Source: Streptomyces armeniacus (GTDB lineage Bacteria > Actinomycetota > Actinomycetes > Streptomycetales > Streptomycetaceae). From it: a stretch of DNA of 49,836 nt. This document shows, one piece after another, positions 12,498-22,720 of the stretch. Below the pieces are notes generated by a model that worked only from the letters and a program-made list of their open reading frames with translations, ran no database searches and had not been told where the DNA came from. The stretch lies in assembly GCF_003355155.1 (NCBI RefSeq), contig NZ_CP031320.1:8033414-8083249 (forward strand), read 5' to 3'. Made by a program: the position numbers and the translations under genes. Every line of letters starts with the position of its first letter. Position 1 is the first letter of the stretch.

Positions 12498-12545
12498 CCC
12501 CCCGCCCCCGTACGCCGGCGCCCGGTACCGCCTACCCTCGCGGGC

Positions 12546-13178
12546 ATGACCCGTCTCCACCTCTTCGACCTCGACGGAACCCTCCTCCACGGCACCGCCG
12601 CCCCCGTGGAGATCTCCCGCCAGCTCGGCCTCGAGACCGAGATCGTCGAGCTCGAACGGGCTTTCGCCGCACGGGAGTTGAGCCCCGTCGGCTTTGCACA
12701 GAGCGTTCACACTCTGTGGTCCGAGCTGACCGAGGCGCATGTCGGGGCCGCGTTCCGGGACGCGCCCTGGCTGGAGGGGATAGCGGAGGTGTGGGCGGAG
12801 ATACGGGCGCGCGGTGAGCGGTGCGCCGTGGTGTCCCTGTCGCCCGACTTCTTCGTACGGAGGCTGCTGGCCTGGGGCGCGGACGCCGCGTACGGCTCGC
12901 GCTTCCCCGACGTGCCGTTCCGCACCCCGGTCGACCCCGCCGGGATCCTGTCACCGGCGGCAAAAGTGAACATTGCGTATGGGCTGTGTGCCGAATTCGG
13001 GGTGAGCCCCGACGAATGTGTGGCTTACGGGGACTCGATGTCGGACGCGGAACTCTTCGCCGCCGTACCCGTGTCCGTGGCCGTGAACGCCGACGACCAT
13101 CTGCGCGGCCTCGCCTCGTTCGACTACGCGGGGCGCGATCTGCGGGAAGTGTACGACCTTGTACGGTACCGCCGCTAA
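12546..13178 (+). CDS. HAD-superfamily phosphatase, phosphoserine-phosphatase-like (HAD-IB)
   Basis: 210 residues, complete. The HAD motifs are all present: nucleophile motif FDLDGTLLHG at residues 6-15, motif II in VVSLSP, the Lys in AAKVNIAYG, and motif IV YGDSMSDAELF. The helical cap between motifs I and II suits small phosphorylated substrates. The substrate is not predictable. The ATG is the first start after the adapter. Confidence 0.9.
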   Translation: MTRLHLFDLDGTLLHGTAAPVEISRQLGLETEIVELERAFAARELSPVGFAQSVHTLWSELTEAHVGAAFRDAPWLEGIAEVWAEIRARGERCAVVSLSPDFFVRRLLAWGADAAYGSRFPDVPFRTPVDPAGILSPAAKVNIAYGLCAEFGVSPDECVAYGDSMSDAELFAAVPVSVAVNADDHLRGLASFDYAGRDLREVYDLVRYRR

Positions 13179-13380
13179 TTCCCCCCGGTGGTCCGAATCA
13201 AGGGAATCCGGTGTACCCGGGACGGGGCTTGTGGATCGATGCCATAACGGTATGGTCGACTCCGCATCGCCGGGCTAGTGGGCTCCGTGACCGATGTCTC
13301 AAGGGGTCTCATTTGCAGGCGCCTTCCCCCTACGGGAAGTTGTGGTCCGACCGGAAGACGTTCGAGGCGAGGCAGAGTTA
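13179..13380. other. Intergenic region after the HAD gene
   Basis: Probably the promoter region of the next gene. TTGTGG followed by a weak TATGGT-like element near 13228-13257 is the best promoter-like pair that I see, but support is weak. Confidence 0.3.
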
Positions 13381-13975
13381 ATGACCACCACGTCGGCCGA
13401 TAACGGCACTTCTGCTGGCGACGGCGGCAGCGACGGCAGTGGCGACTGGAGCTGGTTCGCCCCCGCCCCGGCCCGTAAGGGCACGGAGGCGCCCGCAGGC
13501 ACGCAAGGTGCGCAGGACTCGCAGGGCGCGGGCACGGGCGATTCCCAACAAGACGGACAGAACGGCCGGTCCGGCGGCCCCGCGGACGACGGTGGGGCGC
13601 CGTCTCCCGCCGCGCGGGAGCGCGTACGGCCGCAGCCGGGCGGCGAGGACACACCGAGGCCCAGCCGCCCCGTCACCCCGATACGCCCGGTCGGTTCGGG
13701 CGCCGCGCGGCAGGCGCAGGGCGGCGGCACCGAGCCGCGGGTGCCGCAGCCCAGAGGAGCGGGCGGGAGCCCTTCCGTACGCGACACCGACCCGCAGGCG
13801 GTGCGCGAGGCGGTGCTGCAGACCGTACGGGACGCGGAACAGCGGGCCGTACGACGGACGGAGCAGCAGCCCGTACGGCAGCCGGAGCACGAGCGCGCGG
13901 GCGAGCAGGGCCACGCGGAAGGCGGCGCCGCCGACGCCCACACAGGCGCCCGCCGCCCAGAGGCGCCAGAGCCCG
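13381..13975 (+). CDS. Disordered N-terminus of an unknown protein
   Basis: About 198 residues from ATG ([15 protein letters not shown]). Composition is dominated by G, A, P, Q, R and E. The middle part is rich in RPVRQ-type repeats ([18 protein letters not shown]) that could form a charged coiled coil. No domain is recognised. In this genome class such tails often precede membrane or regulatory domains, but nothing here decides. The frame is lost where adenylation-domain sequence begins in another frame. Confidence 0.55.
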
Positions 13976-15500
13976 CCCCTGCCCCGTGCCCCGGAGGCGA
14001 CTGCCGTGGTGTGCGGCGGTCGCGTTCTCTCGTATGCGGAAGTGGACGCGCGTGCGGGGCGGTTGGCTTGGTTGCTGGCGGGGCGTGGTGTGGGGCCGGA
14101 GTCGCTGGTGGCGGTGTTGCTGCCGCGTACGGAGGCTCTGTTGGTGGCGTTGCTGGCGGTGCTGAGGTGTGGTGCGGGTTATATCCCGGTGGATCCGGGT
14201 TATCCGGCGGAGCGGGTCCGGTATGTGCTGCGTGATGCGGCGCCTGCGCTGTTGCTGACGCGGCGGGAGGAGTTGGAGGGGCTGCTGCCGGAGGGGGGCG
14301 TGGAGACGGTGCTGCTCGACACCCCGGAGTGCGAGCGTGAGCTGGCGGGGTTCCCCGCTGACCCCTTCCCGGATGAGCGGACGGCCGCCGCCAGGGGTGC
14401 GGGGTGCGCGTATGTCATTTACACCTCTGGTTCCACGGGGCGGCCCAAGGGTGTCGTTGTGCACCATCGTGCGTTGGTGAATTTCCTGCGGGACATGGTG
14501 GTGCGCTGCGAACTGACCTCTGCCGATCGGTTGTTGGCGGTGACGACGGTCGGGTTCGATATTGCTGGGCTGGAGTTGTTCGGGCCGTTGATCGCGGGCG
14601 GCAGTGTGGTGCTGGCGGACCGTGAGACGGTGCGTGACCCTCTCGCGCTGGGTGGGGAGCTTGCGGCGTCGGGTGTCACGGTGATGCAGGCGACGCCGAG
14701 TCTGTGGCGGTCGCTGCTGGATGACGGCCCGGGGGATCTTGATCTGCGCGGTGTGCGGGTCCTTGTGGGTGGTGAGGCGCTGCCGGGTGATCTGGGGGCT
14801 CGGTTGCTGGCGCGGGCGTCGTCGGTGACCAATCTTTATGGTCCGACGGAGACCACGGTCTGGTCGACGGCGCGCAGGCTTGACGGGAGTGACGAGGGCG
14901 GGCCGTCGATTGGTGGTCCGATCGCGAACACGCGGGTGTATGTGCTGGATGCGGGTCTGTGTCCGGTGCCGCCGGGTGTGGCGGGTGAGTTGTACATCGC
15001 GGGTGAGGGCGTCGTACGGGGCTATCTGGGCAGGCCCGCGCTGACCGCCGAGCGGTTTGTCGCCGACCCGCACGGGCGCGCGGGGACGCGGATGTACCGC
15101 ACGGGGGACATGGCCCGCTGGGGCCGCGACGGGCGTCTGGCGTTCCTGGGGCGGGTGGATGACCAGGTGAAGATCCGCGGGTTCCGTATCGAGCTCGGTG
15201 AGATCGAGGCCGTGCTGCGTACGCATCCGTCCGTTGCCCAGTGCGCGGTCGTCGCGCACGGGGATGCGGCGGGGGACAGGCGGCTGGCCGCGTATGTCGT
15301 GCGCGAGACCGCCACGACCGGCGGCACAGCTGTCGTGGAGCTGCGGGAGTATCTCGCCGCCCGGCTGCCCGCCTATATGGTGCCTGCCGCGTTCGTTGAG
15401 CTGGACGCGCTGCCGCTCACCCCGAACGGCAAGACCGACACCCGGGCACTCCCCGCACCCGACTACGCGGCGGCCCCGCAGGGCCGCGCCCCAAGGAACC
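13976..15500 (+). CDS. NRPS adenylation domain A1, predicted glycine-type
   Basis: A nearly complete A domain with core motifs [14 protein letters not shown], the phosphate-binding [49 protein letters not shown] and the catalytic Lys in NGKTDTR. Reading the ten specificity positions by alignment to GrsA gives D-I-L-Q-V-G-L-V-W-K, close to the published glycine code DILQLGLIWK. The domain activates an amino acid as AMP ester and loads the adjacent carrier. The carrier is missing at the downstream junction, and upstream the sequence joins an unrelated protein. Confidence 0.85.
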
Positions 15501-17030
15501 CCCGCGAGAGGTCGGGTTCGGGGAGGGCGTGGCGGTCGAGTTTGCCGGTCGTGGTCAGCGGCAGCGCATCCAGCGCCACGAACGCGGCGGGCACCATGTA
15601 CTCCGGCAGCCGGGCCGCCAGATACGCCCGCGCCTCCTCCGCGTCGAAACCACCCGAGGCCGCGACGACATACGCCACCAACGACCGGCCACCAACGGCA
15701 TCCTCACGCGACACCACCACCGAATCGGCCACCGAGCCGTGCGTGGCCAGCACCGCGTCGATCTCCCCCGGCTCGATACGGAAACCCCGGATCTTCACCT
15801 GGTCATCCGCACGCCCCGCAAAGACCAACTCACCCTCGTGAGTCCAGCGGGCCAGATCCCCCGTGCGGTACATCCGCCCGCCCACAGGCCCGTACGGATC
15901 GGCCACGAACCGCTCCGCGGTCAGCCCCGCACGCCCCAGATAACCACGCGCCACACCCACACCCGCCACATACAACTCCCCCACCACACCGGGTGCGACA
16001 GGCCGCAGCCCGGCGTCCAGGACGTACGTCCGCGCGTTCGCGATCGGGGAACCGATGGGCGCCGCACCCGGCCACTCACCGGGGTCGCCTTCGAGGGCGG
16101 TGGAGGTGACGATGTGGGTTTCGGCGGGGCCGTAATGGTTCGAGACCCGTACACCGTCCCCGGCACACCACTCCCGCACCGCATCCGTAACCGTCAGCGC
16201 CTCACCCGCCTGCGCCACCTCACACAACGCAGGCAACCGGCGCCCGGACTCCAACACCGACTCCGCCACCGCATGCAGCACCAGATTCGGACAATGCAGC
16301 TCCGCAATCTCCCAACACGCCAGCCACTCCACCAACCGGTCCGCGTCCGCCCGCACCCCCTCCGGACACACCACCAACGAACGCCCCGACACCAGCGACC
16401 CCAGAACCTCCTGCACCGACACGTCAAACCCCAACGACGTGAACAACGCCACCCGCCCACCGGAGCCGGAGCCGGTGCCGAACAAACCCCGATGCCAACC
16501 CAGCAGATTCACCACACCCGCAACCGGCATCACAACGCCCTTCGGCACACCCGTCGTACCGGACGTATAGATCACATACGCCACATCCAACGGCGACAGC
16601 CGGGCCGTCCGGTCACTGTCCCCGGGATTCCCCCGCACCTCACCAGCCGCAGCCGACAGCACCTCCGCCACCAACCCCAACTCGCCGCAGCCCGCAAGCT
16701 CCCCAGCGTGCTCCCCGTCGGTCAGCACCACCCCAGGCCCGGCATCCCCCAGCACCGCACGCACCCGGCCCACAGGCCACGCCACATCCACCGGCACATA
16801 ACCCGCACCACACTTCACCACCGCCAACAGCGCCACCACCGCATCCACCGACCGCGGCAACACCACCCCCACCAACACACCAGGCCCCACACCACGCCCG
16901 ATCAACCCCCACGCCAACCGATTCGCCCGCGCGTTCAACTCCCCATACGACACCGCCACACCATCAACACCCACCACCGCCACCGCACCCGGCGACGCCA
17001 CCACACACCCCTCAAACAACCCCGCGACCC
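15501..17030 (-). CDS. NRPS adenylation domain A2, proline-like code
   Basis: A full A domain in the opposite orientation to A1: [70 protein letters not shown] and [11 protein letters not shown]. The ten-residue code reads D-V-Q-H-A-A-H-I-V-K, resembling proline-type codes (DVQxxAHVVK); the His at the fourth position is unusual. No condensation or carrier domain is attached. The head joins IS110 DNA and the tail joins A1 tail-to-tail, both artificial in my view. Confidence 0.82.
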
Positions 17031-17129
17031 CCCCCGTTATGTTTTCTGCGGTCCTGCAAGAGGGCCGCTGGCCTCCGGGCCTGGCATGGCTGTTCCCCCC
17101 TGTCGAACCGATGACCTGGGGGGTGGTGC

Positions 17130-17294
17130 CACCGGGCCCGAGAGGCGCCGTTGGAGACGCTGATGAGAGGTCCGACTACCGCCCGGCCGAGCGCAACGCC
17201 CGGCACCTGGTGGGCGGCAGGTCTGCATAACGTGGATGCGCGCACGACGCCAACGCCCCGGCCAGCACAGCACGAACCCGTTCGGGAGGACGGC
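17130..17294 (+). ncRNA. Candidate IS110 bridge-RNA leader (copy 2)
   Basis: The leader before the TTG start shares long identical blocks with the copy-1 leader (for example CTGATGAGAGGTCCGACTAC), interrupted by variable stretches. Conserved scaffolds with variable loops are what a guide RNA carrying target- and donor-binding loops would show. Function is inferred from the IS621-type systems. No folding was done. Confidence 0.48.
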
Positions 17295-18497
17295 TTGAAC
17301 GACAGCGACGACGTGGGCGTCTTCCTCGGCCTGGACGTCGGCAAGAGCGCCCACCACGGCCACGGCCTCACCCCGGCCGGCAAGAAGGTCTTCAGCAAGC
17401 AGCTGCCCAACACCGAACCGAAGTTGAGGCAGGTCTTCGACAAGCTGACCGCGAAGTTCGGCACCGTCCTGGTCATCGTGGACCAGCCCGCCTCGATCGG
17501 CGCTCTGCCCCTGACGGTCGCCCGGGATGCGGGCTGCAAGGTCGCCTATCTGCCGGGCCTGTCGATGCGGCGGATCGCCGACCTCTACCCGGGCGAGGCG
17601 AAGACCGACGCCCGCGACGCGGCCGTGATCGCGGACGCCGCCCGCACCATGCCACACACCTTGCGCTCGCTGGGACTGACCGACGAGATCACCGCCGAAC
17701 TCACGGTCCTCGTCGGTTTCGACCAGGATCTGGCGGCCGAGGCCACCCGCACCAGCAACCGGATCCGTGGCCTGCTCACCCAGTTCCACCCGTCCCTGGA
17801 ACGCGTCCTGGGCCCCCGGCTCGACCATCAGGCCGTGACCTGGCTGCTGGAACGCTACGGATCCCCCGCCGCACTGCGCAAAGCCGGACGCCGCAGGCTC
17901 GTCGAGGTCATCCGGCCCAAGGCGCCACGCATGGCAACGCGGCTGATCGACGACGTCTTCGAGGCGCTCGACGAGCAGACCGTCACCGTCCCTGGCACCG
18001 GCACTCTCGACATCGTGATCCCGTCGCTGGCCCGCTCGCTCGGCGCCGTCCACGAACAACGACGAGCGACAGAAGCCCAGATCAGCACCCTGCTGGAGGC
18101 TCACCCTCTTTCCGCGGTCCTGACCTCGCTGCCCGGGGTCGCGGTCAGGACCGCCGCCACGCTGCTGGTCACCGTCGGCGACGGCGCCAGCTTCCCCACT
18201 GCCGCCCACCTCGCCTCCTACGCCGGCCTCGCCCCGACCACGAAGTCGTCCGGGACCTCGATCCACGGCGAACACGCCCCGCGAGGCGGCAACCGGCAGC
18301 TCAAACGCGCAATGTTCCTCTCCGCCTTCGCCGCCCTGCACGACCCCGCCTCCCGCACCTACTACGACAAATGCCGAGCGAGAGGAAAAACCCACACGCA
18401 AGCCCTCCTCCGCCTGGCCCGACAACGGATCAACGTGCTCTTCGCGATGCTCCGCGACGGCGCCTTCTACGAACCCAGAACCCCACGCCTCGCTTGA
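17295..18497 (+). CDS. IS110-family transposase (type A, intact)
   Basis: 400 residues from a TTG start preceded by GGGAGGA at good spacing. The RuvC-like DEDD domain shows FLGLDVGKSAHHGHG, IVDQPASIGALPL and KTDARDAAVIADAAR. The C-terminal Transposase_20 domain shows VLTSLPGVAVRTAATLL, ASYAGLAPTTKSSGTS and GGNRQLKRAMFLSAFA. It mobilises DNA by an RNA-guided recombination route in the characterised family members. It is the undamaged homologue of 7406-8613 and gives the reference for that frameshift. Confidence 0.93.
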   Translation: MNDSDDVGVFLGLDVGKSAHHGHGLTPAGKKVFSKQLPNTEPKLRQVFDKLTAKFGTVLVIVDQPASIGALPLTVARDAGCKVAYLPGLSMRRIADLYPGEAKTDARDAAVIADAARTMPHTLRSLGLTDEITAELTVLVGFDQDLAAEATRTSNRIRGLLTQFHPSLERVLGPRLDHQAVTWLLERYGSPAALRKAGRRRLVEVIRPKAPRMATRLIDDVFEALDEQTVTVPGTGTLDIVIPSLARSLGAVHEQRRATEAQISTLLEAHPLSAVLTSLPGVAVRTAATLLVTVGDGASFPTAAHLASYAGLAPTTKSSGTSIHGEHAPRGGNRQLKRAMFLSAFAALHDPASRTYYDKCRARGKTHTQALLRLARQRINVLFAMLRDGAFYEPRTPRLA

Positions 18498-18515
18498 CGA
18501 AAGACATAGAGGCAC

Positions 18516-18764
18516 CCCCCCCGGGGTGGTCCTACGTTGTTGATGGGTCGGATGGGCTGTCGTACGGTCCGGAGGATCCAGTGGCCCTGGGTATGGCTTG
18601 GGGGTGGTTGCCTTGTGATGGCTCCCTGTGACACCTGGCCGCCCGGGGCCGTACGGCGACTCGACCACTGATGAGGAGTTGCGGGCCCACGGGTATCGCT
18701 GAGTAGGACCATGCTGGCGGGGTCGTCCGGATGCACTGAGCGCGTCGAACGACCGGAGGCAGGC
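18516..18764 (+). other. Leader of the second IS110 type
   Basis: About 250 non-coding bases before the type-B transposase. By position it may hold that element's left end and guide RNA, but there is no complete second copy here for comparison. GGAGGC before the ATG is a clear ribosome-binding site. Confidence 0.4.
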
Positions 18765-19952
18765 ATGGCCCGGAACTGGGCGGGAACCGATATCGGCAAG
18801 GTTCATCACCACACCGTCGTCCTTGACAGCGACGGTGAAGTGCTGCTCTCGCGGAAAGTGGTCAATGACGAGCCGGAACTGCTGAGTCTGATCAGGGATG
18901 TGCTGGAGTTCGGCGATGTGGTGTGGGCCGTCGACGTTGCCGACGGCATGGCCGCCTTGCTGGTCGATCTCCTACTCAATCACGAGCAGACGATCGTCTA
19001 TCTGCCCGGCCTCGCCGTGAACCGGGCTTCCGTCGGCTACCGCGGCTTGGGCAAGACCGACGCGAAAGACGCCCGGGTCATCGCAGATCAGGCGCGTATG
19101 CGGCGTGACCTGCACATCCTGACTCCCGAAAGCGACCTGGCCGCTGAGCTGCGGGTGATGACCGACCGGCGCGCTGACCTGGTCCAGGAGCGAACGCGGA
19201 AGACCAACCGTCTGCATGCGCAGGTGCTGAGCATCTTTCCAGTTCTGGAGCGCGCTCTGGAACTGACGAACATTGGGCCGCTGGTACTGCTGTCCGGCTA
19301 CCAGACGCCGGCTGCACTGCGGCGTTCGGGCCGCAAGCGGCTGACGGCGTGGCTGCGTCACCGCAAGGTCCGCAGCGCGGAGGTCCTGGCCGCTGCCGCC
19401 GTTGACGCCGCGGAGCGGCAGCACACCCAGCTGCCCGGCGAAGCCGCGATTGCCCGTGTGGTCTGTGGTCTGGCGCTGGAGGTGATCGGTCTCCACGAGA
19501 AGATTCATGAGCTGGACAAGCTCATCGAGACCCGGTTTCACGAGCACGAACTCGCCCCGGTGATCTCCAGCATGCCGGGCATCGGCCCTCTGCTGGGCGC
19601 CGAGTTCCTCGCCGCGACGGGCGGCGACCTGACCCGGTTCGCCAGTGCGGACCGGCTCGCCACCTTCGCTGGCGTCGCCCCGGTTCCCCGGGACTCCGGC
19701 AACGTGAACGGCAACCTGCACCGCCCCCGCCGCTACCACCGGGGCCTGCAGCGTGTCTTCTACCGCTCCGCGATGATCAGCATCCGCAGCTGTCCGGAGT
19801 CCCGGGTCTTCTACGACCGCAAGAGAGCCGAGAACAAGACACACAAGCATGCCGTCCTCGCGCTCGCCCGCCGCCGCGTCAACGTTCTCTTCGCCATGAT
19901 CCGTGACCGACAGTGCTACCACGCTCCGCCTTCCGTCACGACCGCCGCTTGA
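18765..19952 (+). CDS. IS110-family transposase (type B, IS116/IS117-like)
   Basis: 395 residues. ARNWAGTDIGKVHHHTVV and KTDAKDARVIADQARM mark the DEDD domain. SMPGIGPLLGAEFLAATGG and FAGVAPVPRDSGN mark the Transposase_20 half. It is clearly diverged from the type-A transposases. The start context resembles the IS116/IS117 group of Streptomyces. Intact. Its last 127 bp including 3' flank are repeated at 7115-7241. Confidence 0.9.
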   Translation: MARNWAGTDIGKVHHHTVVLDSDGEVLLSRKVVNDEPELLSLIRDVLEFGDVVWAVDVADGMAALLVDLLLNHEQTIVYLPGLAVNRASVGYRGLGKTDAKDARVIADQARMRRDLHILTPESDLAAELRVMTDRRADLVQERTRKTNRLHAQVLSIFPVLERALELTNIGPLVLLSGYQTPAALRRSGRKRLTAWLRHRKVRSAEVLAAAAVDAAERQHTQLPGEAAIARVVCGLALEVIGLHEKIHELDKLIETRFHEHELAPVISSMPGIGPLLGAEFLAATGGDLTRFASADRLATFAGVAPVPRDSGNVNGNLHRPRRYHRGLQRVFYRSAMISIRSCPESRVFYDRKRAENKTHKHAVLALARRRVNVLFAMIRDRQCYHAPPSVTTAA

Positions 19953-19972
19953 CAACAACATGAGGAGGTGTC

Positions 19973-20184
19973 CCGTTTGAATGACCGTATGTGCTGACGT
20001 GTGCATACGGCTGAGATGACTCGTACACACTAGTGAGGCACACTCAGCTTTATGATATACGTAGACTATATCGCACCTAGTACCGATTATGAGGTACATA
20101 GTTGATAGTGTACAACGTTTTATGTTTCGTTAGTGATTAGTATTTACATTTTTTTTTTTTTTTTAGAATGTGTATAAGAGACAG
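19973..20184. other. AT-rich base-call noise, poly-T and Tn5 mosaic end
   Basis: The sequence changes abruptly from ~70% GC to AT-rich, patternless DNA, ends in a long T run, and finishes with AGAATGTGTATAAGAGACAG (20165-20184), the mosaic end with one inserted base. It is non-biological: the reverse complement of a read that ran past its adapter. Confidence 0.93.
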
Positions 20185-20186
20185 CG

Positions 20187-21264
20187 TCCGTACCCCTCCC
20201 CGCACCGGGAAGCGGCATCAAACCCGTAGGCCGTGCCGATACGGGTGCCCGCCGCCCGGTCGGACTCGGCGTAGCGGACGGCCGCCAGCATCTTCACCTG
20301 ATGGGTGCGACCGGATCGGGCAAGTCCACGCTGATCGCCAACCTCGTACTGGACGACGTACGGCAGCACCGCGGCGCCATCGTGATCGACCCCAAGGGCG
20401 ACCTCGTCAACGATCTACTGGACCGCCTCCCCGACACCTGCGCCGAGCGCCTCGTCCTCATCGACCCCGACGACCCGCACACCCCGCCCTGCCTCAACGT
20501 GCTGGAGGGCGCCGACATCGACGTCGTCGTCGACAACATCACCGGCATCTTCCGCCGGATCTTCACCGCGTTCTGGGGCCCCCGAACGGACGACCTGATG
20601 CGCGCCGCGTGCCTGACCCTCCTCAAGCACTCCCGCCGTACCGGGCAGCTGGTCACCCTCGCCGACGTCCCCCGCCTCCTCGGCGAGCCCGCCTACCGGC
20701 TGCGGATCATCCCCACGCTCAAGGACCCGGTGCTGCGCGGCTTCTGGCACTGGTACGAGTCCCTGTCCGAGCCCTCCCGGGCCGCCGTGGTCGGACCGAT
20801 CATGAACAAGCTCCGCGCCTTCCTGCTCCGCGACTTCGCCCGCCGCGCCATCTCCTCCGGCCACTCCACCTTCGACCTGGCCGACGTTCTGGACGGCGGC
20901 GTCCTCCTGGCCCGACTGCCCAAAGGCGCCCTGGGCGAGGAGACCGCCCGGCTGCTCGGCTCGTTCCTGGTCGCCGGCGTCTGGCAGGCCGCCGCGGCCC
21001 GCACCCGTACCCCCGAAACGCAGCGCATCGACGCCACCCTCAACGTCGACGAAGCGCACAACTTCCTCACCCTCCCCTACCCGCTGGAGGACATGCTCGC
21101 CGAGGCCCGCGGCTACCGCCTCGCGATGCTCCTGGCCCACCAGCACCTGGCCCAACTACCGCGCGACCTGCGCGAGGGCATCTCCGCGAACGCACGAAAC
21201 AAGATCTTCTTCAACACCTCCCCCGAAGACGCCACCGCCCTCGAACGCCACGTCGCCCCCACCC
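20187..21264 (+). CDS. Conjugation-type ATP-binding protein (VirB4/TraG-like), internal fragment
   Basis: About 359 residues, open at both ends. Translation is in frame from the mosaic end, with [21 protein letters not shown] carrying Walker [17 protein letters not shown] is a typical VirD4/DUF87 motif. Walker B is in [11 protein letters not shown], followed by [17 protein letters not shown] and [14 protein letters not shown], the sensor region of DNA-translocating ATPases. It should act in conjugative or secretion-coupled DNA transfer at the membrane. Both borders are adapters, so this is a single 1.08-kb library insert. Confidence 0.85.
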
Positions 21265-21325
21265 CCGTCTCTACAAACAACACCAAGCCGCCGAAGCAGA
21301 CGACGGTGAAGAGCTCGCTGACAGC
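21265..21325 (-). other. Degraded adapter facing the ATPase fragment
   Basis: Read on the minus strand it resembles P5 (GTCAGCGAGCTCTTCACC for the CCGAGATCTACAC end), then an index-like gap, then a damaged read-1/mosaic end (TTTGTAGAGACGG). Together with the mosaic end at 20184 it brackets one tagmented fragment. Confidence 0.75.
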
Positions 21326-22720
21326 CGACAACGACGTAGCCGACGAGTTGTGTGCCGCCGCCCTCCCGTGCCTTGTGCGTGGTCACGACGGCCTGCGCGA
21401 CGCCCGGGTGCGCGCAGAGCGCGGCCTCGACCTCGCCGGGCTCGATACGGAAGCCGCGCACCTTCATCTGCGAGTCATCACGGCCCGCGAACTCCAGCAC
21501 CCCCGCGTCCGTCCACCGCGCCAGGTCACCCGTCCGATACATCCGCGCACCCGGCTCACCGAACGGATCGGCCACAAACCGCTCCGCCGTCAGCCCACCA
21601 CGGCCCGCATACCCACGGCCGATCTCCCCACCGACATACAACTCCCCCACCACACCGGCAGGAACGGGCACCAACCCCGGCCCCAGCACGTACGCCCGCA
21701 TGTTCTCCAACGGCGCACCCACCGGCACACTCCCGGCAGCCGGACCCTCACGCCCGGCCTCCAGGGGGAAGACGGAAGCATAGAAACTCTCGCTCTGCCC
21801 ATACGCGTTGACCACCCGCACACCCGGAATGGCCTCCCGCACCTTCTCCACCAGCGTCGAGGACAACGCCTCACCCGCGAACACCACCGCATCCACGGCG
21901 ACCTTCCCCGACACCTGATCCAGCAGCTCCGCGAACACCGACGGCACCGTGCTGATCACACCACCGGACCAGCCACCCCGCTCACCCACCACCAGCACAT
22001 CGCGGACGATCTCCACACACCCGCCCACGCCCAGCGTCGTGAACACCTCGAACACCGACACATCGAAATTGACGGACGTCCCCGCCAACATCCGCGTCGA
22101 ACCGTCCACACCCACCGAAGCCGCCAGCCCCTGCACACCGTTGACGACACCCCGGTGCGTGATCACCACACCCTTGGGCACACCCGTCGAACCGGACGTG
22201 TACATCACATACGCCGCCTGCGACGGCAACACGGGCGCAAGCCCGCCCGTACGCTCACCCGCGGCCTCCACCTCGGCGACGTACGCCACCGGGGCACCGG
22301 AGCCGGGCAGGATCCCCGCCGTCTCCTCATCGGTCAGCACCAGCACGGGCGCCGCGTCCTCAAGGATGTAGTCGAGCCGCGCACTGGGATACCGCGGATC
22401 CACCGGCAGATACGCCCCACCGGCCTTCCAGATCCCCAGCATCGCCACCACCAGATCCACCGACCGCGGCAACGCCAGACCCACCACCGACTCCGCACCC
22501 ACACCACGCCCGGCCAGACCCGCGGCCACCCGCTCCGCACGCGCATCCAACTCCCCGTACGACAACGCCTCATCACCACACACCACCGCCACCGCACCCG
22601 GCGACGACACCGCCCAACGCTCCACCAACCCCGCAACCGACACCTCCGGCCGCACCGCCACACCACCCGCCAGCTCCACCAGCACCCGCTCCCGCTCCCC
22701 CGCATCCAGCAGGTCGACAG
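21326..22720 (-). CDS. NRPS adenylation domain A3, specificity unassigned
   Basis: It begins in a condensation-to-adenylation linker ([15 protein letters not shown]), continues through [57 protein letters not shown] and [14 protein letters not shown], and stops at QLVGYVVV before the catalytic-lysine motif. The code reads D-V-F-S-V-A-A-Y-A-(K). The motif YGQSESFYA replaces the usual YGPTETT; I do not know a substrate for this code. Joined to the MBL fragment upstream and adapter downstream. Confidence 0.82.

Larger units (their letters stand above)
17040..18515 (+). mobile_element. IS110-family element (type A, copy 2)
   Basis: It includes a ~250-bp leader, an intact transposase and a short 3' end ending near GACATAGAGGCACCCC, which is shared with copy 1. 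IS110 elements lack classical long inverted repeats, so the borders are inferred from where the two copies stop resembling each other. The left flank is an A domain and the right flank a different IS110. Confidence 0.78.

Noticed and set aside
13976..17030. Two tail-to-tail A domains as a palindromic NRPS locus
   Set aside because: Each lacks its carrier and condensation partners and the sequences differ throughout; the inverted order is best explained by misjoining.
20163..20369. Small minus-strand frame starting in the ATPase
   Set aside because: It is antisense to a clear Walker A-containing frame and ends in the mosaic end.
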